A stretch of DNA of 56,402 bases from an uncultured Myxococcales bacterium (lineage in GTDB: Bacteria; Myxococcota_A; UBA9042; CAIXZC01). This document shows positions 17,236 to 25,626 of this stretch, piece by piece. Where the stretch lies: positions 1 through 56,402 of the forward strand of contig CAITUV010000083.1 of NCBI GenBank assembly GCA_903895725.1. The letters run 5' to 3'. The notes under the pieces were generated by a model. It was not told the origin of the DNA. It saw nothing but the letters and a program-made list of their open reading frames with translations, and searched no databases. Each line of letters opens with the position of its first letter. Within the stretch, counting starts at the first letter, position 1. Both the position numbers and the translations under genes were made by a program.

Positions 17236-18611
17236 ACAGGAAGAAGACAGGAAGCAGGCGGGCAAACCACCGTCACTTCGAGGAATCCGTCGAGCGGCTG
17301 TGGTGCTTCGATCTGCTCAACGGTTTGTCCGAGGACGAGCAGCAGACGGCCCTTTCCCAGATGGTCTTCCGGGAGTTGGAGCCTGGAGAGACGCTGGTCT
17401 GCGAGGGGGACCCGGGCAAACAGGTCTTTTTCCTCTCGGAAGGGGAGATCGCGGTCAAGTCCCAGGGGCATCTCATGGGGCTGCTGGAAGCACCTCGGAC
17501 CATCGGCCTGGTGGCACTGCTCGACGACGAGGGGCGCACGGCCACACTCGAGGCATTCGGTCGCTGCGAGCTGTTTTCCATGGACGAGCCGGCGTTCGAG
17601 CACCTGTTCCGACACAGCGCCCGATTCGCCCGCAACGTGGCGCGATACCTGGTCAAGGAGCTTCGCGAGGGATACGAGCGGGAGAAGCTGTTCCACGACC
17701 ACCTCGAGGATTTCTTCCTCTCACCCAATGCGCGGATCGTGCCGGGGCCGTATCGGGCGGACCCCTTCGAAATGCTGATCTTCCTCATGAAGTGGGATTC
17801 GGCCAGGCTGCGGGCCCTGCTGCCGCCGGGGTTGTCGCCCATTCCCGGCCTCTCGGACATGTACCTGCTCACGTTCAGCTTCTTCCCGAGCCTCACCACG
17901 ACCAACCCGGCCGGTCAGAACAAGAGCTTCCGGTACAACGAGACGGTTCCGTTCATTCCGGTGCTGGGTCCCTGTCTTTCGCCGGGGGCCTACTGTGCGG
18001 AGCTCTATCCCGACAATGTGCTGGCCATCCTTCTCGGCCGCGAGCTGTACGGGTTCCCCAAGCGTCATGGCGTCACGCAGCGCAGCGGCAATCGCGTCGA
18101 CTTCGCCATGGCGGACCGAATGGTGGCCCGGGCATCCTTCGCGGATCGTAGAGCGGCGACACCGGCGGAGTTCGCGTCGAGCTTTGCATCGGAGGCGTTG
18201 GGTGAGGCGTACTTTCCGGAGGTCCTGAAGAGGATTTCCGGGGCAGCCTACGAATTCCTGTTCCGGCCGGACAGCCCGCTTCCCCTTCCGTTCGTTCGGC
18301 TTTTCCTGCACAAGCAGATCCCCGATGTCACGTCGACGGAGGTAAACGTCTACCAGGTCGATGAGCTCGTGCAGCTCCCGTTCAAGATCCTGAGCATCGG
18401 CGGCTATCAGCTTCTGAGGAAGCCGGAGGTGCGGTTCTTCGACCCGAATTTCTTCCTGGCCGGAGAGGCAATCGCCGCCTTCTCCCTGACGATGTCGTTC
18501 GAGTTCGGGGCCGGGGAGCATCTCATCGACTACCTCGCGGACGAGGCCGGTGAAGGCGGCGGGCTGCTCTCCTGGCTCCAGGGAGCCGTTAAGCGCCAAC
18601 CGAAGTCGTAG
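17232..18611 (+). CDS. Cyclic-nucleotide-binding domain fused to acetoacetate-decarboxylase-like domain
   Basis: A 459-residue protein starting at GTG 17232, which overlaps the TGA of the preceding gene by four bases. Residues about 20-145 read as a CAP/cNMP-binding fold (LEPGETLVCEGDPGKQVFFL, then LSEGEIAVKS and a final helix after FSMDEPAFEHLF). Residues about 165-440 resemble the acetoacetate decarboxylase superfamily. The segment LGRELYGFPKRHG aligns with the active-site region of clostridial ADC (GRELSAYPKKLG), so the Schiff-base lysine is kept (Lys277) while the neighbouring lysine is Arg278. This points to a decarboxylase or other Schiff-base enzyme with a built-in regulatory domain. 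The start at 16986 in the same frame is a shadow of the upstream gene. The 3' end overlaps the convergent gene by 82 bases. Confidence 0.82.
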   Translation: MNRKKTGSRRANHRHFEESVERLWCFDLLNGLSEDEQQTALSQMVFRELEPGETLVCEGDPGKQVFFLSEGEIAVKSQGHLMGLLEAPRTIGLVALLDDEGRTATLEAFGRCELFSMDEPAFEHLFRHSARFARNVARYLVKELREGYEREKLFHDHLEDFFLSPNARIVPGPYRADPFEMLIFLMKWDSARLRALLPPGLSPIPGLSDMYLLTFSFFPSLTTTNPAGQNKSFRYNETVPFIPVLGPCLSPGAYCAELYPDNVLAILLGRELYGFPKRHGVTQRSGNRVDFAMADRMVARASFADRRAATPAEFASSFASEALGEAYFPEVLKRISGAAYEFLFRPDSPLPLPFVRLFLHKQIPDVTSTEVNVYQVDELVQLPFKILSIGGYQLLRKPEVRFFDPNFFLAGEAIAAFSLTMSFEFGAGEHLIDYLADEAGEGGGLLSWLQGAVKRQPKS

Positions 18612-19810
18612 TCATCCAGCAGCTCGAGCTGAGAGAAGAGCCACTCCGCAGGCACGACCTGAGACGGTGACAGGATCCCTCCACGCCCGACGGCTGGACC
18701 GCTCGAAAGCAGGCGCATGGCTGTCAATACCAGGATCTCGGCCGAGAGTCCGTACGGATCGAGCCCTGTCACCGACACGGAGCGCTGCGCGCTGGAAGAG
18801 CAAGGCTGCGACGTCTGATCGCCTCGTCGTCCGGCCGTGGGGAGTTGGACCTCCGTTCGTCCCAGAACATCGACGCGGATTTCGAATCGCGCCGGCCGAC
18901 TGGGTCCGGGGGCCCCCCCCAGGAGGCCGGCGGCGTTGCGGGCCAGGCGCAGCGGTGCCGCCAACAGCCCCACCGAATGGGGAGACACCCCCAGCCGGTG
19001 CGGGACCGCCGCCAGCCTGCCTGCGAGCTTGAGCATCGCTGGGCTCCAGTCCGGAACTCGGATGTAGGTCGCTACGGTCGGCACGCTCAGGTGCCGTGGA
19101 ATCGTGTAGCACTCGACTCCCGGATACCACGCACACAGCGAGGTGCCGAACGGAGTGCCCAGTGCAAACTGCCGGATGCGGTGAGCCACGGCAGCGGGCC
19201 TGTAGCAGCCCCCCTCACGGGTGAATCCTTCGCCCCAGATCGCGCCCAGAGCCGAGCTTCGTGTCGCGGGAGACGTCCGGAAGTCCTTTGCCGCACCGGC
19301 CACGTGAACTTCGTCGACCTGGCACAATCCCGACGCGGCCAGGGCGGCAGCGCAGTCCGACAGGGCCACCTCGACCCCCATGGAGTTGCCGATCACGATT
19401 CCGGCGCGCCGCGCCTGAGCGTCGAATGCGGCGCACCGCCGGACATACTCCTGCTCGCCTGACAGATCGAACACCGGGACTCTCGCCTCCAGAGCCGCCT
19501 TCACCACCGGAAGACCGAGCTCGGCATACGGCCCCACGCAGTTGATCAACAGATCCGATCGGCGAAGCAGCCGGAAGATGCTGGCGCTGTCGTGCACGTC
19601 AGCGGCAAGGATCTCCGATCTCGAATTGCAGAGCGCGTGCGGTGAGCGCATCCCTTCCTGCCGAGAGTCAGCGACCTCGGACGAGAGGATCGGTCGAGCA
19701 GGATTTCTGGCCCCTCCGATCCAACGAATCCCCCGTCGCTCCAACGCCTGGCAGACCAGCCTCCCCGTAAAGCCCGTGGCACCGAGAACGCCAATCGTGG
19801 TGTCGCCCAT
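18530..19810 (-). CDS. Saccharopine dehydrogenase/trans-acting enoyl-reductase-like NAD(P) oxidoreductase
   Basis: A 426-residue protein with an N-terminal Rossmann motif (IGVLGATGFTGRLVCQAL, residues 6-23), then LINCVGPYAELGLPVV and YVRRC, and IVIGNSMG. This is the pattern of the saccharopine-dehydrogenase-like family that also includes mycobacterial trans-acting enoyl reductases. True saccharopine dehydrogenase is encoded elsewhere in this window (39169-40491), so this member more likely reduces a lipid or polyketide-like substrate. Its last 82 bases overlap the end of the convergent cNMP-ADC gene. Confidence 0.72.
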   Translation of the reverse strand: MGDTTIGVLGATGFTGRLVCQALERRGIRWIGGARNPARPILSSEVADSRQEGMRSPHALCNSRSEILAADVHDSASIFRLLRRSDLLINCVGPYAELGLPVVKAALEARVPVFDLSGEQEYVRRCAAFDAQARRAGIVIGNSMGVEVALSDCAAALAASGLCQVDEVHVAGAAKDFRTSPATRSSALGAIWGEGFTREGGCYRPAAVAHRIRQFALGTPFGTSLCAWYPGVECYTIPRHLSVPTVATYIRVPDWSPAMLKLAGRLAAVPHRLGVSPHSVGLLAAPLRLARNAAGLLGGAPGPSRPARFEIRVDVLGRTEVQLPTAGRRGDQTSQPCSSSAQRSVSVTGLDPYGLSAEILVLTAMRLLSSGPAVGRGGILSPSQVVPAEWLFSQLELLDDYDFGWRLTAPWSQESSPPPSPASSAR

Positions 19811-20141
19811 CCGTCGTCCTCACCCTGGACGTTGACGGTGGATCGCCGGCCCGCGGAAGTCAAGCTCGCGCCGCCCCCGGGCGCGGGGGAATCGGGCCAC
19901 CTCAAAAAAAAATCAGTCCTGACGATAGTTTGCGTTGACACGCGCTTTTCTTGACGGTAGGGAATCGAATAGGCCTTCGACGGGAAGTTGGGCGATGGGG
20001 CTCTAGCGAGCCAGCGGGACCGGAGGCGACTTCAAAATCGGTTTGAAGCGGAAGGCTGCCGGGACGCATGGGGTGCTTCGAGGCAGCCGGACCCATGCAG
20101 GCACCGCAAATCAGGCGGCTGCCAACCAGGAGGAGGAGCTG
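19811..20141. other. 331-base intergenic region
   Basis: The region separates the divergent 19810 and 20142 starts. It is locally AT-richer than its surroundings, with a run of nine A at about 19904-19912 and TTGACA at 19935. I see no convincing small gene. A possible reading frame from 20043 into the Lys-rich gene is better read as leader, since a strong ribosome-binding site sits at 20130-20139. Confidence 0.6.
19935..19963 (+). promoter_or_regulatory. Possible promoter for the histone-like gene
   Basis: A perfect TTGACA (19935-19940), 17-base spacer and TAGGGA (19958-19963). The -10 is poor, but the -35 is exact. It would give a leader of about 170 bases. Confidence 0.4.
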
Positions 20142-20516
20142 ATGAAGAAGGTCGAGAAGAAGGTCGAGAAGAAGGTCGTTGCCAAGAAGCCCGAGCCGAA
20201 GAAGGTCGAGGCCCCCAAGGCCGCGGTCAAGAAGCCCGAGCCCAAGAAGCCCGAGCCGAAGAAGGTCGAGGCTCCCAAGGCCGCGGTGAAGAAGCCCGCG
20301 CCCAAGAAGCCCGCCCCGAAGAAGCCCGAGCCGAAGAAGGCAGCGCCGAAGCCCGCTCCGAAGCCCGCTCCGAAGCCCGCTCCGAAGCCCGCTCCCAAGA
20401 AGGTCGAGGCTCCCAAGGCCGCGGTGAAGAAGCCCGCACCGAAGCCCGCAGCCAAGCCCGCACCCAAGCCCGCACCCAAGAAGGCTCCTGCAAAGAAGCC
20501 GGCTGGCAAGAAGTAG
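20142..20516 (+). CDS. Histone H1-like Lys/Ala/Pro-rich basic protein
   Basis: A 124-residue protein composed almost wholly of Lys, Ala, Pro, Val and Glu, with repeated PKKVEAPKAAVKKP and APKP units and no hydrophobic core. It resembles the C-terminal tails of histone H1 and bacterial H1-like DNA-binding proteins, so a nucleoid or nucleic-acid-binding role is likely. AGGAGGAG just before ATG 20142 is one of the strongest ribosome-binding sites in the window, which suggests high expression. It could alternatively be an RNA-binding or disordered scaffold protein. Confidence 0.8.
   Translation: MKKVEKKVEKKVVAKKPEPKKVEAPKAAVKKPEPKKPEPKKVEAPKAAVKKPAPKKPAPKKPEPKKAAPKPAPKPAPKPAPKPAPKKVEAPKAAVKKPAPKPAAKPAPKPAPKKAPAKKPAGKK
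20344..20397 (+). repeat. 12-base coding repeats (AAGCCCGCTCCG units)
   Basis: Four to five near-perfect tandem 12-base units encoding APKP inside the histone-like gene. Such short exact repeats can change length by slippage, altering tail length. Confidence 0.8.
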
Positions 20517-20558
20517 TTTCCCGCTTTGTTGAGATGCGGCCTTTGCGCCGCTTCCAGG

Positions 20559-23500
20559 TCACTCGCATCCAATCCGGTTGATCAGAATGGAGTCCGTTGC
20601 CACTACCAGTCCCTGGTGGTTCCTGGCCTCCAGCTCAATCAGGTTGGCCCCGCACCCAAGAAACACCGACGCTGACCAGTGAACCGCGTCAGACCAGGTC
20701 AGGGCCAGTGGAATGGGATCCCCGGCCACCCAGACTCTGCGCACGTTGACCCAGCCGGTACCTTCGAGCACGACCAGTGCTGCATCGATGGAGAGGTCGG
20801 CCCCTCCGTTGGTCGTGATCTCGAAGGGCACTTCCGGGATTGCCTTGAGCACGGAATCCGGAGCACCGCTGAGAGCCCATGCCGCCCGGTCCTTGATGAA
20901 TGTCAGGTGGCCTGCGAAATTCTGAGCCGGGAGGAGCTTGCCCATCTGGTCGCACCAGTGCCCCATGTAGTCACCGTTGTAGGCAGTCATCAGGATGTCG
21001 TAGAGGTGCCCGTAGAAGATACGCGAGTTTGTCGGCGACGCAATGAGCTTCGTGAGCTCCTTGTTCTTCACGATGGAGCCCGTCGGGCTGCCTGAGAAGA
21101 AGTCCAGGTCGTGGGGGAAGTAGAGCACACGATTGTCGCTCGGGCGGAAATAGAAGACGGCGTTGTGTCCGTCCCCGTTGGTGAAATGATCGACGGCACC
21201 GGGCAGGGTGGCCAGAGCGAAGGAGCGGAGCCACTGGTCGACGTCGATGTAGGCCCCCACCTGTGCGTTGAAGTCGGGGTTGCTCGTGCTGCCGAAGAAC
21301 TGGGCCCAGGCGATCAGATCGTCGTAGTCATCCCGCCACCGGTTGTTCTTGAGCTGGAAGATGTGCCGGTAGGCTTCCTTGTCGTTTCCAAGGCTCTTGA
21401 TGGACGAGCCCACGACGTTGTCAGGCTGGGGCAGCTTGGGGCTCTGCGGGTTGCCGTCCGTCGTGGTGGTGGGGTAGTAGATGTACTCGTACTCGTACAT
21501 CGGCCCTTCGCTGCCGTTGTCGAACTGGGCATCGAGCATCTCGTTCTCGAAGCGGGTGAGCTGGAGCTCGGCGCCACCAGTGTGCTTGTCCCTGGGGGCG
21601 ATGACTTTGATGAGGTCGCTGTACTCCGCAGTGACCGTTCCTGCGCGGGCCATCATCAGGTTGACAAGCATCTCGCGCTGACCGAAGCCGACGCCTTCGG
21701 AGCGGTCCACCATGACGGCGGGAAAGACCCCGTGGAAAGGCCCGTCCGCAGCGAAATCGAGCGAGAACCCGACACGAGCCGTCACCGGCCGTCCCCGCTC
21801 GCTTCCCTTGAGCCGCACGCCGACGTCGTAGAATGCCTCGCGCTCGTCCCAGATCACGGTGCACCCGAGCCTGTCATTGCTCATCAGGTTCTGCGAGGTG
21901 AACAGCCACTCGTCATCGGCCTTGGTCACGATGATCCGCAGCGTGTGCATGCCCGCATCCGTCTCCGGAGTGGCATCGACCTTGTAGAGTGCCCGTGATT
22001 CGAATCCTCCGGCCGGGAAGAAGCTGGACGCGCCCGCACCGTCCGTGCCGGCCACCCAGAACTGCACGATGGCACCGTCGGGGGCCCCGGGGATCTGACC
22101 CTGGAAGAGTTCGCCGGCAGGCTCCATGGGAACGTGAGCCGGCTCTCCTCCGTCCACCGAGTACCACAGGGCCAGCGTGTCCACGCCGTCCGGATCCGAC
22201 ACCTCGACTTTCACGGTCACGGGCTCGAGCGGTGCCGGCACCGCAGGTGAGTGCGAGAAGCCCCGGTAGGTCGGGCCGATGTTCGTCTCGAGCACGGAGT
22301 TGGCGGCACCGGGCGTCCCGTTGTCCGACGGGCGCTTGAGCAGCGTCGTGACCGGAAGGCGGTTGAAGTAGAGACGACTGTTGAGCTGGTTGGAGCCTGC
22401 CATCCAACGGGCTTTGAAGCTGAGCCTCCAGGTGACCCCGTTGGTGATCTTTGCACCACCGGCAAGCGTCGTCTCCACATGGTTGTGCATGTGCTCGGCA
22501 GTTCCCGTCGAGACGAAGGAAAGGACGTGATTGCCGGGGTTGCCGGGATCCACGATGACCTGGCTGTGCCGGTGGTTGCCGAGCAGCCGCCATCCCTGGG
22601 CCGTGCCGCTCTCGAAGTTGCCGTTCTGGATGCGCTCCAGCGCTGCGCCCGCGGGATCCTCGACGAGACTGATGTCATCCAGCAGCACGATGCCCTCTTC
22701 GAGGAGCCCCAGCACGAGCTCCTGCCAGACGCCGTCCGGGCCGACGGAGCTTGCCGAAACCGCTCCTTCGATGAGCACCTGCTCCCACGCAGATGCCCCC
22801 GACTCGATGCTCGAGGCCCAGGCCTCGGGTACCGAGTTGTCCGCAAGTGGGCTGCGAAGCTCCATGCTGGAGCCTCCACCGTCCGCCCACTGGGGCCATC
22901 GACCCCCGTCGCGGTACCGGACCTCGTCCACGAGGTTGCCGCACGAGTCGAGCAGGGCCAGGCGCTCGCCCGAATTGGCCAGCCTTCCCTTGAAGTCGCC
23001 GATGACGGGTATACCAGGGTGGAGCACCGCCAGTGCGTCTGCACTCTCCGCCACCACCAGGAAGCCGCCCGGACTCAGCTGTGTTCCTTCGGGGAAAGCG
23101 AACTCGACGCCGTCCACCAGCGACCATCCGCTGAGGTCGACGGTGTCGGCCCCCGCGTTGAAAAGCTCGATCCACTCCTCGTCGGACGACTGCGGGGTGC
23201 CGTCTTCGGCAGGCAGCGAGGCATGGCGGTACATGATCTCGTTGATCACCACCGGGGCGAGAGCGGGCGGAGGGTTCGAGCTCCCCGGCGTAGGGATGCC
23301 CGGGAAGAACCAGCCCCCCGTACCGTCAAGCCTCGCTCGAGGGTCCGCACCAATCGCGACGCCGTCCACGACGAATTCCTTCTCGGCCAGGTAGAGCCAG
23401 AGAATCTCCCCCGGCTGCGCCGTGAGGCCGAGCTGGCTCTTGGGGAACAGCTTGATCTCTCCCGCCGGAATCATGGCAGAGGGAAGCAACACTTCGGAGC

Positions 23501-23600
23501 CGCCGGAAGTGGCCAGCACCATGCCGCCGACATCGAGATCCGTGTCCGCCGTGTTAATGATCTCAACCCACACCTTCCCCCCCCCCCGCGGATACCTCAT
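20559..23600 (-). CDS. LTD/CotH-kinase lipoprotein, downstream part after frameshift
   Basis: A 1013-residue open frame that begins in the middle of a lamin-tail-like (LTD) domain and therefore is not an independent gene. It holds the rest of that LTD (KVWVEIINTADTDLDVGG), another LTD (VVINEIMYRHASLP, then SSDEEWIELFNAGADTVDLS), a carbohydrate-binding-like sandwich, and a CotH-type protein kinase domain. The kinase domain contains the conserved-looking HNAVFYFRPSDNRVLYFP and HDLDFFSG. CotH domains are atypical secreted protein kinases. It lacks a signal peptide of its own. Deleting one G from the run at 23577-23587 joins it in frame to the preceding part to give a 1688-residue lipoprotein. 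The Met at 23600 is unlikely to be a natural start. Confidence 0.85.
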   Translation of the reverse strand: MRYPRGGGKVWVEIINTADTDLDVGGMVLATSGGSEVLLPSAMIPAGEIKLFPKSQLGLTAQPGEILWLYLAEKEFVVDGVAIGADPRARLDGTGGWFFPGIPTPGSSNPPPALAPVVINEIMYRHASLPAEDGTPQSSDEEWIELFNAGADTVDLSGWSLVDGVEFAFPEGTQLSPGGFLVVAESADALAVLHPGIPVIGDFKGRLANSGERLALLDSCGNLVDEVRYRDGGRWPQWADGGGSSMELRSPLADNSVPEAWASSIESGASAWEQVLIEGAVSASSVGPDGVWQELVLGLLEEGIVLLDDISLVEDPAGAALERIQNGNFESGTAQGWRLLGNHRHSQVIVDPGNPGNHVLSFVSTGTAEHMHNHVETTLAGGAKITNGVTWRLSFKARWMAGSNQLNSRLYFNRLPVTTLLKRPSDNGTPGAANSVLETNIGPTYRGFSHSPAVPAPLEPVTVKVEVSDPDGVDTLALWYSVDGGEPAHVPMEPAGELFQGQIPGAPDGAIVQFWVAGTDGAGASSFFPAGGFESRALYKVDATPETDAGMHTLRIIVTKADDEWLFTSQNLMSNDRLGCTVIWDEREAFYDVGVRLKGSERGRPVTARVGFSLDFAADGPFHGVFPAVMVDRSEGVGFGQREMLVNLMMARAGTVTAEYSDLIKVIAPRDKHTGGAELQLTRFENEMLDAQFDNGSEGPMYEYEYIYYPTTTTDGNPQSPKLPQPDNVVGSSIKSLGNDKEAYRHIFQLKNNRWRDDYDDLIAWAQFFGSTSNPDFNAQVGAYIDVDQWLRSFALATLPGAVDHFTNGDGHNAVFYFRPSDNRVLYFPHDLDFFSGSPTGSIVKNKELTKLIASPTNSRIFYGHLYDILMTAYNGDYMGHWCDQMGKLLPAQNFAGHLTFIKDRAAWALSGAPDSVLKAIPEVPFEITTNGGADLSIDAALVVLEGTGWVNVRRVWVAGDPIPLALTWSDAVHWSASVFLGCGANLIELEARNHQGLVVATDSILINRIGCE

Positions 23601-25626
23601 TCAACCGCGGGCCGGGAAGATCCGCCGCGAGCTGCAGCGGCCAGACCTGCGCCGAAAGCTTGGCGGAGAAGGCCATGGTCCCACCGCCCGGGGCCGCCTG
23701 GTGCACCTCGACAGCCAGCACGTTGACGCCGGGCACGAGAAGGTCGCTCGGAAGCGGGTTGGCCTTCGACGTCTCCGGAGTCTCCACGGGCAGCGCCGCA
23801 AAAGTGTCCGGACCCACAGGCCCCTCGGGCATGTTGAGCGAAAGCACCTCGGTCCCGTTGAGGTAGAACACGGCCCCGTCGTCGACCAGAGCATCGAGCC
23901 AGAGCACAATCTGCGACGGATCGGCGGGGAGAGTGAACTCGTGGCGGAAGTACGTGGTGACGGGCTCGGCCGGCAGCTCAGTCTGCCCGGGGGGCGGCAG
24001 AACCGGGGCTTTCGTGCGGAACAGGACATAGGTCTTCTGAACGTTGCTCTGCGACAGGCTGGCGAAGGTATCCGACCAGATGTAGTGCGTGGGCGCCAGG
24101 AACTCGCCCGACACGGCCCAGGCCCACGGATCGGAGCCCTTGTCCGCCTCCACCGCAGGGGCAGCCCACACAGCCGCTGCATTGGCCTGAGCGATGAGTC
24201 CCTGGAGCACTTCGACGGAAGGGGGTGGTGCGGAGAGAGAGCCGCCGGGGCTTGCATTGGGGGGCCCCATGATCCACTCGTACCCCGCCGCAGTCGTCGA
24301 GATGATGGAGTTCGGAGTGGCCACCTCACCGATGAGCATCTGCGGCCCCTGGTCTCCCTCGACGGCCTCCCATGCGGCCACGAAGAGGTGGTCGCCGGAA
24401 TCGACGGCAAAGGTGAAGTCCTCCACCGTGGACCAGTCGCCTACCGCATCTCGCGCAATGAACGTGAGGGCCGAGCCATCCGCAGGACCGGCATATATCG
24501 AGAAGAAGTTGTCCGCAGTGAAATGGGCCGTGACCTCCTGGTCCAGAACGGGAATGGTTCCAGCAAAGAACGCAGCAGTGCCCACGAGCCACGACGAATC
24601 ATCGAAACCCATCTCGGGCCAATCGGGCGGCACGGCGACCCCGGAGGCATCGTACGTCCAATCGGCGTCCTGCGGTATCAGCGTGACCCATTTGGGCGGC
24701 TCGAGCGGATCCGCGAAGTTCGCCGCTCCGGGAGTTCCGCGGACGGCACCGCTGCCCCGCCAGCTTTCGGCCATCTCGCTGCTTGCCGGGGGGACCGCTT
24801 TGGCGAGAGTGGCCCCCGACCCGGCTGCTGTGACCGGCCACGGCTCGGCTGCGGTCCATTTCACCCGGTCCATCAGGCGCCCACTGTTGTTGACCAAATC
24901 CAGCTGGCCCCCTTCCGGCGGGAGCTTTCCGGTCCACGGTCCCAGCGTCCCGGGCACGCCCGCCTCTGCCAGGGCCGCCGGGTCGGAGGATACGACGACG
25001 TAGCCACCCGGAGGCACGAACGTCCCGTCCGGGAACGCATACTCCACGGCCCCCTCCATCCTCCAATCCGACAGATCCAGGTCGATGGAAAGCGGGTTGA
25101 AAAGCTCCACCCAGGTAGCGGGCATGCCGGCCGCCGGCTGGTACATGATCTCGGTGAATACGCATATTCCGCCGACGGGAGAGAGGCTTCTCGACCACGG
25201 TTTCGGATTCTTGCTCAGGCATTCTCCGGTGGGCGGAGGCTCGACCGTCTCCGTATCCTGGGCCACGTCGCCGACGGAGTCCTCGAGCGAATCCGGGCCG
25301 GAATCCGGAGGGGCCGGCAAGTCCGCCCACGCATCGAGGCTCGAGTCTGGAAGCGGTGTGAGGTCGCTCCAGTCAGGCAGCTCCGGCAGGCCGCTGCCGT
25401 CCGAATCAGGGGGCTCGGGTTCATCCGGCGACGCTTTGTCCGACAGAGTATCCGACTCGGCGAGCTCGAGGAAGGTGTCGTAGCTCCCCATGTCAGTGGC
25501 GTCGTCGGGACGTGGCATCCCTTCCGACCCGATGTCCAGGGAGGGGGAGGTCGCACCCCCTCCGCACGCAGCAGCGACTCCGACCACCAGCACTGCCATC
25601 GCAAGCAAGCTCTTCGGGGGTATCAT
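23563..25626 (-). CDS. LTD/CotH-kinase lipoprotein, upstream part, truncated by frameshift
   Basis: A 687-residue frame starting at ATG 25626 (GGAGG 8 bases upstream). The lipoprotein signal ends LVVGVAAAC; a tether rich in Asp, Ser and Pro follows. It then carries an LTD domain (ICVFTEIMYQPAAG, ATWVELFNPLSIDLDLSDW) and a region resembling the galactose-binding-like extensions found beside CotH proteins. It ends after RLNEVSAGGGEGVG, where the frame is lost inside a G run at the start of the second LTD. The intact product would be anchored outside the inner membrane with the kinase domain at the far end. Confidence 0.85.
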   Translation of the reverse strand: MIPPKSLLAMAVLVVGVAAACGGGATSPSLDIGSEGMPRPDDATDMGSYDTFLELAESDTLSDKASPDEPEPPDSDGSGLPELPDWSDLTPLPDSSLDAWADLPAPPDSGPDSLEDSVGDVAQDTETVEPPPTGECLSKNPKPWSRSLSPVGGICVFTEIMYQPAAGMPATWVELFNPLSIDLDLSDWRMEGAVEYAFPDGTFVPPGGYVVVSSDPAALAEAGVPGTLGPWTGKLPPEGGQLDLVNNSGRLMDRVKWTAAEPWPVTAAGSGATLAKAVPPASSEMAESWRGSGAVRGTPGAANFADPLEPPKWVTLIPQDADWTYDASGVAVPPDWPEMGFDDSSWLVGTAAFFAGTIPVLDQEVTAHFTADNFFSIYAGPADGSALTFIARDAVGDWSTVEDFTFAVDSGDHLFVAAWEAVEGDQGPQMLIGEVATPNSIISTTAAGYEWIMGPPNASPGGSLSAPPPSVEVLQGLIAQANAAAVWAAPAVEADKGSDPWAWAVSGEFLAPTHYIWSDTFASLSQSNVQKTYVLFRTKAPVLPPPGQTELPAEPVTTYFRHEFTLPADPSQIVLWLDALVDDGAVFYLNGTEVLSLNMPEGPVGPDTFAALPVETPETSKANPLPSDLLVPGVNVLAVEVHQAAPGGGTMAFSAKLSAQVWPLQLAADLPGPRLNEVSAGGGEGVG
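23577..23587 (-). repeat. Homopolymer tract of 11 G (minus strand) causing a frameshift
   Basis: Eleven C in a row on the given strand. With 10 (or 13) G the two halves of the LTD/CotH gene join in frame; with 11 the first half stops nine residues later. A tract of this length is prone to slippage in the cell and also to sequencing error. Confidence 0.95.

Noticed and set aside
19900..19925. Run of nine A beside a small inverted repeat as a minus-strand terminator
   Set aside because: The stem is only four to five pairs and no minus-strand gene ends nearby.
20536..20551. Small GCGGC/GCCGC hairpin after the histone-like gene
   Set aside because: Five-pair stem without a T run; too weak to call a terminator.
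20111..20572. Gly/Ala/Phe-rich open frame antisense to the histone-like gene
   Set aside because: It is the mirror of the Lys/Pro/Ala repeats; no start signal.
23563..23600. Two separate overlapping genes at the LTD/CotH locus
   Set aside because: The second frame starts inside an LTD domain without a signal peptide, and a one-base change in the G tract restores one continuous protein.
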